Origin: Roseimarinus sp035271585
GTDB taxonomy: Bacteria > Bacteroidota > Bacteroidia > Bacteroidales > Prolixibacteraceae
Length of the DNA: 64,000 nt
Direction of reading: 5' to 3'
Assembly (NCBI GenBank): GCA_035271585.1
Contig: DATERL010000209.1
Coordinates: 19,995 to 83,994 of the forward strand
Shown here: positions 1-10,700 of the stretch, in pieces
Position numbering within the stretch: the first letter of the stretch is position 1
Layout: each line of letters opens with the position of its first letter
Notes under the pieces: generated by a model
Databases searched by the model: none
The model's input: only the letters and a program-made list of their open reading frames with translations
What the model was told of the DNA's origin: nothing
Translations under genes and position numbers: made by a program

Positions 1-1263
1 AACAGTTGTGGCAGAGCTTCCCGTTCGGTAGGCTGAAATTACATCGAGTTGGTAACCGGTATCAGTTAAAAATGTTAATGTAACTGTTTCGGCTACTAAG
101 GCAATGCTTTTATTGCTGCTAATACTTCCGTTTTCAGGTGTTCCGATGCTTACATTGTAAGCCTGAGAAGCGATAATTTCGCCCGCTTTATTGGTCACAT
201 TTGCTTCGGGACTGCTGCCTTTTATCAGCGATAGTGAAAAGATAAAAGCACCATTATTTCCCAGAAGATTCTCTTCTTTTCCTTCCTCAGCAGCCGTGAA
301 GCTACTTATGGTCACATTAGATGGCGTAACGATAATGCCTGTTGAGCTAATCAGTGTGTTGATTTTACTAATCAACCATGATAGCAATTCAGACTGTGTT
401 GTTGCCAAGGCCTGTGGTGCAACAAACGACGAAGTTTCTATCATTAACTTGGCTGTTTCGACTGCCAGAAGATCGGCTGTTTTTTTGAACGAAGCATTCA
501 CTGTAACATTATATGCGGGCATGGTAAAAGTGCGTGTTTTTCCAGTTCCCGATAAAGAAACAGTTATCGCAGAATTTCCTGTTTGGTAAGCCGAAACCGT
601 GTTGAGATCATAACCTTCATTGGGCGAAATTGTCAGTGTAACTGTTTCGCTTGCTGTTGCTATGTTTTTATCACTGCTAACACTTCCGTATTCAAATGTT
701 CCGATGCTTATTGCAAGAACAGACGAAGCCGTAATTTCACCTTCTTTATTGGCCACGTTTTCAACCAAACTATTGCCTTTTTTCAACGAAACCGAAAAAG
801 TAAATTCTCCGTTTGTACCTGCGAGCTTATCTTCGGTTCCTGTTTTGGCCGCAGTAAAACCACCAATTGTAACATCCGATGCCCTTACAACAACATTAGT
901 TGAACGAATGACACTATTAATGCGTTCAACCAACCAAGTTAGTAAATTAGCTTGTGTTGTGGCCGAAGTTTGTGCTGCAATAAACGAGGCATTTTGAATC
1001 AATGATTTCGCCTCTTCAACTTTCAACTGATCGGCCGTTTTTTTAAACGAAACTTGTATCGTTACGTTATGGCCTGGCATTGTAAAAGTGCGCATGTTAC
1101 CAGTTCCCGAAAGATGAATTGTTGTTGCTTGAGCTCCAGTTTTGAAGGCCGAAATTGCATTGAGTTCATATCCGTTATCGGGGGTAATGGTCAGTGCAAC
1201 TGCTTCTCCAGAAAGAGACCTTGTTACATTACCTGTTACTGTACCGTTTTCGGAGAGCGGAAA
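1..1263 (-). repeat. In-frame tandem repeats, 558 bp (186 aa) period
   Basis: Within the left-edge gene the same sequence blocks recur with a period of 558 bases. For example, ccgatgctta at 701-710 recurs at 143-152. Unit A spans about 706-1263, unit B about 148-705, and unit C starts at about 147 and runs off the window. Units are diverged (roughly half the residues identical by eye) but keep fixed blocks such as LSGTG, RTFTMP, SFKKTAD and NGxFxFSxSL. Boundaries are approximate. Confidence 0.8.
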
Positions 1264-1737
1264 AGCAATATTGTATGTAGCAACTGTTGTTATTGTAAAT
1301 TCATACGGACTTTCGATTCCAATATATTCATTGTACTGAAAAGGCGGTTTTTCGTTGGTTTCATACTCAATTGACGTTGTATGGTCGTATATCTTTACAG
1401 TTATGGGCTTACCATTATCCGATGAACTTCCCCAAATTGAAAGAAAACAAGCATGAGAGTGTCCCAGATAATCATTTGGCTTGAGCCAGATAGTTCCCCT
1501 ACATTGATCGTCGATAAAACAAGCCACTTCAATTTGTTCGCTTGTCAATTCTTCACCGTTCAACAAAATATAGCCAGTAATGGTCATGAAATTATCGAAT
1601 GCATTAATATCTTCATTCCAACGACTCTGTGCTGTTGCAGGTTTCACTGCCGTTATGGAAAGAATCCATACCAGGATGCTAAAAAGCATCACTGGTAGGT
1701 TCCTTCTGCAATAATTATAGCTTGTGTTATTCTTCAT
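1..1737 (-). CDS. Secreted InlB-type repeat protein, 3' end off window
   Basis: My reading of the minus strand gives an open frame of 579 codons from ATG at 1737 that continues past base 1. It starts with a Sec signal peptide (about residues 1-34, ending in ATAQ). A ~100-residue module follows (about 45-145, motifs MTITGYILLNGEE, ACFIDDQCRG, VKIYDH), which also occurs twice near the C-terminus of the giant protein upstream. The rest is tandem 186-residue units, each with a divergent InlB/Flg_new-type beta repeat (VTLTISPNEGY, TFTMPAYNVTV, SFKKTAD) and a helical-plus-beta segment (ATTQ...LLTWLVERIN, FTAA, NGEFTFSVSL). It starts two bases after the giant gene's stop, so the two are almost certainly cotranscribed. 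It is probably a cell-surface or adhesive protein exported with its neighbour; function is unknown and the C-terminus is not visible. Confidence 0.85.
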   Translation of the reverse strand, partial: MKNNTSYNYCRRNLPVMLFSILVWILSITAVKPATAQSRWNEDINAFDNFMTITGYILLNGEELTSEQIEVACFIDDQCRGTIWLKPNDYLGHSHACFLSIWGSSSDNGKPITVKIYDHTTSIEYETNEKPPFQYNEYIGIESPYEFTITTVATYNIAFPLSENGTVTGNVTRSLSGEAVALTITPDNGYELNAISAFKTGAQATTIHLSGTGNMRTFTMPGHNVTIQVSFKKTADQLKVEEAKSLIQNASFIAAQTSATTQANLLTWLVERINSVIRSTNVVVRASDVTIGGFTAAKTGTEDKLAGTNGEFTFSVSLKKGNSLVENVANKEGEITASSVLAISIGTFEYGSVSSDKNIATASETVTLTISPNEGYDLNTVSAYQTGNSAITVSLSGTGKTRTFTMPAYNVTVNASFKKTADLLAVETAKLMIETSSFVAPQALATTQSELLSWLISKINTLISSTGIIVTPSNVTISSFTAAEEGKEENLLGNNGAFIFSLSLIKGSSPEANVTNKAGEIIASQAYNVSIGTPENGSISSNKSIALVAETVTLTFLTDTGYQLDVISAYRTGSSATTV

Positions 1738-1739
1738 TG

Positions 1740-4700
1740 TTATTGCAATTTTTTGATAAATTTATAAACGCTTGTTTGCCCTGAAGCAGTAACTCTTAAG
1801 AAATAAGAACCGGGACTTAACCAAGAAACGTCAATTGATTTGAGCTTGAAGTTTTTCTCGACGGTTAATACCCTTCCGCTTATATCCATAATTTCAACTT
1901 GATCCAGTAATTCCAAACTGTGTGTGATGAACAAGTTTGTTTCTACCGGGTTAGGGTAAATTTGGATGCGCTCATTGTCAATCTCATTTTCTCCCGTTAA
2001 TAGACTCAGTGCATACAAGTTATCTACAGTTCCAAAAGTGGAATCAGTAAGGAATGAAATTTGTTCCGAGGCCACATATCCTGTTTTGGAGTAATGATCG
2101 TAAACACGGAAGTGCAATGGATCATTGTTTTCTCCGTGAACCATCAAGAAACCCATATACGGATGATCAAAACCTGAAATGTATTGCATAACAACGCTTC
2201 CTCGACACTCATCGCCGCTGAAGGCAGCAATTTCGATTGGGCCATTAAGCATTTCTTCGTTATCGATAAACACCGATGCGGTTACGGTCATTGAATTTGC
2301 ATAACGGTAATTGTCGCTTATCCAATGCGGCTCAACAATTTGCTCTTCAGTATTCAGTATTGATGAACTTTTGTGTGTTGATGGAACATTGGGATAATTG
2401 AACGAAACGGCATCATTATTTCCCGATTTGTACATGTACCCAAGTCCAGGTTCCATAGTGCCTAAACTACCTACCCAACCGTTAGTGCTTCTGATTTGAT
2501 ATCCTTTTCGTCCTTTAATCTGGTCTCCTGTTTGTGGGTTGGCAATTCCGGCCAACGCTTCGGAAACAGGCAACGAGAATTGTGGAGTGTAACCAATCCA
2601 TGTCCATTTATTAGGAGACAAGGTGATTGGAACAGCCAAGGGTTCAATCGCTTTACCTGTAATTTTGAGTGTTGCAGCTTGTGTTGTCTTTAACAAATAA
2701 CCTTCGGTATTGCTAAGTGTTGATAGAGAACCGCCCCAACTTGACCCCGAGTTGTTAATGAATGTGCCTTTATTGGCTTTCAATTGAATTCCAAAGCCCT
2801 GAGCATTTGTTTTGAATTGATCCAACAGTTTTGGTTTATCATTTTCAACGTTGAAAGAAATCCAGTTCCACCCCTTGTTCAGCAAAAATGCTTGTTCGAT
2901 TACGTCGCGGGCATTGAAAGAAACAGGATTGTCGGGCATACCAACAAAATCATCGGCAACAAATTGCATGTAGATGCTTTCACTGTTGAGGTTTGTTTCA
3001 ATAACTGGATAGATTTGACCTGTTCCGGCATCCCACAATTTGAAAGAGATGTCCTTGTTCATTTCTTCGGTATCTCCCCAAATGTTCATAAATACAAAGT
3101 ACGTTTGATAAGCTGGTTCATATTGAGGTGAAATTAGTCCAACGCATTTACCATTGATGAATGCAGCTAGCAAGTCACTGGTATCTTCTTGTGGCATTTC
3201 TTCAATAAGAATTTGCCCGGTAACGGTCATCGAATGTTCAAAGTCGCTAGGGTTAACAGCCCAATCGGGACGTTTTCCTGTTACTCTTAATAACACAGGA
3301 AGAATTTTCTGTACGTTATTTGATCCGGTTAATGTTATCGAAGTTTCATAAGAACCAATATTAATGCTTTTAGGAATTGTGAATGTCAATTCTTTTGAAG
3401 CAAGTGGCTGCAATGTTCCCGAAAGCGTACTTACAGTTATCCACGAAGGCAGGTTGCCAATTTGATAATCGGCTGCTGTGCCGCCACTATTGGATATTGT
3501 CGCCTTAAATATTTGTCCTTCGCCTTGAGCAATTTTGAGGTCAATAACGTCGGTTTGCCAGTTCAGTGCATTGCGGTTTACATAGGCTGTCCAAGTAATA
3601 ACGCTTGACGAGTTATTGTGCATATCGTAGATTTCCTTGCCCGAGATAGTCAATGTAACCCCTTCGAGTTTATAGTCTTCTTCAAGCAAATTCAGTACAA
3701 TTTTTCGGTCGGATGGTACAACACTGAACGAAACATCGCTTACCGGACGGGCACTTTTCATTGGTGCGCATAGGTCGCTTGTGGCTAACATGTTTTCTAC
3801 CTCAAGCGATGGAGTTACCATATCATTTAAACTTTCGAAAACTTCCCATGTTTGGTCTTGTTTACTGTAAGTTTCGAATGGGTAGTAGGCAAGCAAGCCG
3901 GGTTCGGTGCCACGCAATTTGCTGTTTTTATTCAGCACAAGCGCATCGGTGGGCAGTGCCGATTGCCATACGCGCAGTTCGTCAATATTTCCTTTAAAGT
4001 ATTTAGAATAGGTGGTCTGTCCTGATTCGGTTTCATATTTTGCTCCAAGGCAGTAAATACCATCAACAGTTTTACTGAAGAGACTGCTGTTGAATGATGT
4101 ACTAACTTTACCATCAATAATAGCGTTGGTATTGCCTGTGCGTTTAACCGACAGGGCAAAATGGTGCCATTGGTTATCGAGCAAGTTAGCTGTTGCCAAA
4201 ACTTGTGTTTCACCTTTCACATTCAGCATTAACTGTTTGTTGGCATTGAAGCCAATATGGATTGATTCACCCACCGACAATAAAGTAGCTTCCCCTTGAT
4301 TTTCGGCTTTGAACCAAAATTCCCAAGTAAAATTATCGTAAGGTACAAACGGATAGGTTCCCGAAGGAATAACGGCATAGTCGCTTGTGCCATTGAAGGC
4401 CAGTGATTTTCCCGAAGGATAGATATACCATGAGGCATTGAGGGTTAGGTGTCGTGAACGGGCTTTATCGCGTGCAATTAAGCCTTCGCCTTCTTCCATT
4501 TCCCATAAGCCAATCAAATTAGGTTCGTTGCCCGATTTGGTTAAATACCTCGAATTGGTAATGGCGTTCAAAGTACGTGCTTCAGCGTAAAAATGCAGTA
4601 GTCCAACTGCTCCATTGAATCCGCTATTTCCTAAGGCATTATTTCCAACATAGAGTTTGCCGTGCATAGCGGGTTGCTGTGAAAATAAAACACTTTGGAA

Positions 4701-7700
4701 AGGAGTGAGCGTGTTGCTTCCTTCAGCAATGTAAAGCGAAACAGTGTTTTGAGCCCTATTGTATGCTAAGCCAACATGTTTCCATACTTCAGACGCTGTA
4801 ATTGCATTGTCCGAAATTTTGGTTTCGTCGCCAATGGTAACAATGGCGTGGCCCGAAGCATCGAAGCCCAGTGAGATGAAATTGAAACCTTCGCCGTAAG
4901 CAAATATAGTTCCTTCGGTGTTTTGTGGGCGTTTGAACCATGCTTCGATGGTGAACGACCCGCTAGTATAGATTGGCAATTCAGTAAATGCCAGTGCACT
5001 TCCGTCGAATCCAACTCCAACCGTAGGTTCTTGGCGAATTGATTCGTTCAAAATACCTGTGATTTTGAAATTATTTTTCGAAATCATTCCGGTTTGAATG
5101 TCCTCGTTAAAGGTGATTGAAATTTCGCCACCAGCGTTCAAAATACCAGTTACAGGCGAAGCATTACCCAGTAATTCGGGGTTTCTCACATCCTTCACAA
5201 TGGTAATTTCGTCGCTTGAATTGGTGATGTTATTTTTGCTTACCGCTACGGCACGGAAAACATATTCTCCATCCGAAGGCGTAATTTCACCAAATTCAAT
5301 GGTGTATTGACAAGTAGCTCCAGCAACCAATTCGCGTGTGGTAGGGCTTTCGCTAACAGGGTGTTCCGTGTTATCGATAATAAATTCCCTGACATATCCG
5401 ATGGGCCAGTTTTCGCCTTTACGTTTTTGTTGCAAACCAATAAAAACGAAGTCTTTGAACGTACGGTCGTAATCGGAAATAGTAAAGCTTACTTTGCCCT
5501 GTTTTTCATCAAGTTGATAACGATTAACCAAACTTGTATTTGCCTTAAGCATCACTGGGCTTGATGATGGCATAAAGCTAACGCTTAGTGTTGCACTTGA
5601 TGATGTTAAATCTGAATCATCGCAGGTTGAAGACAATACAAGTTCCACATCGTCGTATTCAAGAGCATCTAATGTGCTTTGCTTCACTCTCAGTGTTTTT
5701 GTAAGTTGCTCTCCATATTCAATAGTATATTCGCGCGGTTGAGTGAGTGGTGTTCCGTCAATGCTCAAGATTAAACCGTTTAGGTTTGAATAATCGCCAA
5801 CTGTAAGTTGATAGGGAACAGCATTTTTTGTTTCACTCATGTTTTGCATTTGCACTAAGAAAGTTGCTTCGCGTCCAGCTGGAATACTTTCGGCCGTGGC
5901 AATTTTACTGCTATTAATATAAATTTCAGGCTTTTCAATTTGAAAGGTGCCGTAATTTAGAAGCTGTTTTTTTCCGTCTTTTGCATAATACAAGGTACTG
6001 TCTCCGGGCTCAAAAGGACAAGAGGTTTGTCCGGCACGGGTACGGAAAGTATAACCACGTAGTGTATTAATTGGGTTTTTTAGGCTACCGCTATTAATCA
6101 CTTCCATCATATTGTCTTCTATGGGTTTGTAGATATCGACAGTAATGGCATCGTTTACACCCATTGTGTAGTCACCACCATCTTCGGACAACTCATAGCC
6201 AAATGTTATAGTAGCAGTATTCTCATTCTCCCGAATATCTCCCCATGTATCTTCAAAACCGATGGTAAGACCGGCTTCAACCCCGGTTAAGTCGTTATAT
6301 GAAAAACCTCCAGTTGCTGTAATTGATCCGAATAAAACGTTGTTTTTTTCTTTAAACGACATGTGTCCGTATTCGGTATTAATTGATTCTGATATATTTA
6401 CGCCTGAGTTAAACGAGCGATTGTACATCATTTTTTCTTTTTCTAACGTAGAGCGGTTATCAAACAATGCAATTTTCGATTCTTCATTGTCGCTGATTGT
6501 TTTTTCCCACGATGCAATCCAGTTGTTGTAGGCCAACACTTCGTCGGCTACAGGTTTGGTGCTACCGGGTTTACGATACGCTGTATAGGTTCCTAATTGC
6601 CCAAAATCGTCGTCGGCAGTAGCCTTATTACTAAGGTAAACCACTTCAACGTTTTCGCCTAAATCATCTACAAAAGTCAAACTTTCTGCAAATTGCTGTC
6701 CTGCTGGTGTTCCTGCTTCGGGCAAAATACCGTTGTAATACCTTATCAAGTTATTACGAAGTAGTTTTGTATTTGGTATTAGCGAGTTGATGATATGCCC
6801 TTGGGTATAAGAAAACATAGTCGCAAATTCGTCGCCAACGGCTGTTTTTTCTTTCATAAACAGACGATAGTTTCCCGTTTCGATTGGGTCTATTGGATTA
6901 TCATTGGGGTCATCGGCTATAGGATAAAGTGCCAGTTGGCGCACTTGTCCAAATATTCGGTTTTGTGAACGACCAATATACACATCGGCATCGGAGCCTA
7001 TAAAAGCTACGTCGCCACTGGTATTAACCTGCTCGTTAAAGTTATAGGTTGTCGACCACGTGTTACCTTCTTCTCTAAACTGTTTACTGCCGAGGGTTGT
7101 TCCCAAGCTGGCAATAATCCCGTTTTCGGAGATAACTTCAAAACCAATACCTGCTGCCGTTTTTACTTTGAGACCTATGTTTAAATCTACAAAAGCTTCT
7201 TCGGTAACCTCAAAGTTATAACTTGTGGTGTGTGAAGCGGTAATGCTAGTTCCTTTTTCGATAAAAGCAAAGCTGTAGGAGCCTGGAGGGTCGGGCAATA
7301 TAATATCAACCGCATCGGGACCTTTGGTGATAAAATTGTTACCACTGCTGGTTACTTGCCCCATAAGGTATCCTTTAAAATCAACTCCATCAGGCAAACC
7401 GTTGTTCCACACAAAATTTTCACCATTTTTGTTTAGCGTGAGTTTAACGGCCAGCAAATTGTCGCCGCTTAGGTTAGGCAATCCAGTATTGAATTTGAAA
7501 TTTCTTTTTCCTTCTGCATCGAGTGTTATTGCCGATTCGGAGGCTGTTTGCGAAATTTGTTCACCTACTTCACCAGTGGCTTCATTGTACTCAAAAATTA
7601 CTTGATTTGAAGCCAATCCGTTGGTAATATTAATTGTTTCTCCGGCTAAAGGAACATTATCGAAAATCACATCTTCGCCATCGGTATTTCTATATTCTTC

Positions 7701-10700
7701 GAAAGCAGAAACCTCCCAAGCATATTTTGACTTATCCTGTGTAAATACGGGGTAGTTCAAAGTGTATTGAACGCTACCGTTGGGCATAATGGTATAGAGT
7801 TTTATTGAGTCGAAAGTGCTTGTAGTGAAGTTGCGGTAAATATATACACTGTCGCCAAATGCTCCCTTAGTTGCACTTTTATCCTTAACGGTAATTGTAG
7901 GTTCGTTGTATTTGGTAATTTTCAGGCTATCGTGATAAGCAAATGAATGGACTTTATTTGTCGAGTCGGTATATTCAACTTTCTGTGCCTGAATGGTATT
8001 CATTTTTATTGTTGTTTTGCTATAGTCAAAATCAATGACTAGGTCGCCTGCCCCATCTTCAAAATCGGCTGTTTTCACGCCAATTACATTGTAGGGTATT
8101 GGCGGCAAAACTGCCAAAAACTCACCTGTCTCGGCGTTGGTTTCTATTTCGATCACATTTCGAACATCGGCCGAGTATTTTTTGAACTTGGTTATACTTT
8201 CCTTTCCTCCAATAACACCTGTTGTTGTTGAATCGTTTGGCGAAATAGAAAGTTTGTAAGTGTCGTTCACCGCCTGTAGGGTAACTATTGCCTTCCCAAT
8301 GTTCGCATTACTCAATCCGAAACCCAGCGGTTTGGTGTTTTGTATTTCACCACCAACTACACGACCCATAAGGCGGGCTGTTGTTTGGTCGGTAAAAACG
8401 AAACCACTCATGTCTTCTTGGAAATTATACTTTGTACCAATATTTTTTGGGTCGAGCGGAAAACGCCCATTATTGGCAAAAGTATGCCCTTGCTTTTGTA
8501 CCTCAATAAAATGATTCCCAATTGGAACATCAACTGTAAATTCACCTTGAGTATTCGATAATACCGGCTTTCCATCTTTGCTGGCTATGCTTCCGTCAAT
8601 ATAAATATAGGCACTATCAACCGGATATTCAGAATTACTATAAGTGATAATACCACGCACAGCAAACGACGACACATCGGTAAAATCAACGTTGTTGAAA
8701 ACCTTTGATGCGGGACTGAAATAGAGAGGACGTTTGTTTGGGTCGAATTTGTGTATGCCAAATTCGGGTGTAACAATATAGGTTGTTCCTTCGTTTGTGT
8801 AGGGAACAACATTGGTTATTTGGTAAATCCCATTTTCGTCGGTAATTCCTTTTATACTTAGGTGCGATGCGCTGAGGGGCACATCTTGACGGTTTACGCC
8901 CGAACCTTTTTTAGAATGGTTGCCGTTGAAGCTTACTCCCTCGGACGAGCAATCAAACAGGTCGGAATTAATGTCATTGGTTTCGTCGCATTTGAAATAC
9001 GCTACCAACCCAGCTTCTTTGCCGCTTAGTATGCGGTCGCTATTCAATGAAACTTCTTCGGCTGTTAGTGTTTTGTCCCAAAGTCGAATATCGTCCATCG
9101 TTCCATTAAACATGTACTGAGCCGAATTAGGGCCTTTGGATATGTTACCGAAAAAAACAGACAAAGTATTTGCGGCAAGCGGACTCGATAGGTTAATGGT
9201 TTCGCTTACGTTAAGCTCTCCGTTAATATAGATACTGACTTCGTACGATTTATTGTTTGCAGATACCGGTTTGGCAGTAATTGTTAGGTGACAATAACTC
9301 CCCACCGGAATAACGTTGTTGGTCGATTTGACAACTTTTGAACCGCCAGTCATACTTACTTGCAAATATTGAGCATTGCCTAGTAATGACAGATTGATGT
9401 TTTTGCTGTTGAGGATATATCCATTTTTAGCAGATGAAAGTTTAATCCAAGTTTGAAAGCTGAAGCCTTCGGGGCTGAAAAAATGGCTATTGCCTGGCAC
9501 TTCGGCATAACTATTTCCACGTGATGAAGAGAACTCAAGTTCGCGGTTTCCTTTTAATGCATCGGCTGTGTTCAAGCCAACTTTCACATTTTTAACTGCT
9601 GAGCTACCCGCATAAGTAATGCGACCTGATAATGAACCATAAGGTTGTGAAAAACCAACCTCAATAGGAGATGAAAGGCTTCCTCCATTTTCGTCGCAAC
9701 GATAAAGTCCTTCAACTCTATATTCATAATACATACCTGCATTAATGTTGTAGTCATCGTAACTGTAAAGTAATTGTCCCCTTTTGTGCGAGAACTCTGC
9801 CAGTGTTACAAACGATGTATCTTTTGAACTGAGTAACCTTCGTGTTAGTTGGAAACTATCGAACTCGTCCCAATTTTTTAGCAAATACCATTTTATGGAG
9901 TTGTAATCGGAGTAATAACCTTTCGAAGCAACTATTTTTTCAAATTGACGCTTGCCCTCTGGTTGAAAAACGTAGTTGTTGTTTACCAAATAAGTTACGG
10001 CAGGCAAGCTGCCATACTGCAATATCAGGGAGTAGCGTTGGGGTGAACAAGCAATCATTCCATCACTTGGCGTACTCTGGTATCCGGCATTGCTCTTGAG
10101 AATGGAGTCTTTAGGGATCACTGTTTCGGTATCACCAATCTTTAATTTCATGGTAATATTGTCGTTACATTCGATGCCGTTAGTCGTAAAATTCCATCTC
10201 AGGCGTGGGTAATTATCTTTGCCTTCGGTAATTGAAATGTTGGCTAATTCTTTGTAGTTGGTATTGATTCGCATTCCTTTATTCCGTTGAAACAGGTTGC
10301 TGTTGGATGCCACGTTGCCAAAAGAACTGTCGTCCCAGTCGGCAAATTTGCGTTTAACACGGAACTCATAATCAACAAAGCCTTTATTTAATTCGTTAGA
10401 TGGTAATTGATAAGTAAACTCATACGTTGTAGTGCCACCATTAATGCTATTATAATCAACAGAGTTTGGAATATTTATCCAACCGCCTCCGTTTTTTCGT
10501 ACCTGTAGGTCGAAAGCCTCTGTATTAACGCTAGTGGTATTCGGGTTTTTAATTTGCCAGTTTAACTTAACCTCGCCGCAGGTAAGTAGCCAAGCTTCCA
10601 GCCGATTGGTAAATACACCGGTGCGTTGTGAAGTGACTGTTCTACTCGAAGACCACGCAAAAGTACTGGTTTTATCTCCGCTCCCGTATGTTTTTTGTAC

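Noticed and set aside
1..1698. Several plus-strand frames of 65-132 codons at the left edge
   Set aside because: The minus strand holds one continuous frame with signal peptide and tandem repeats; the plus frames recur only because that repeat does.
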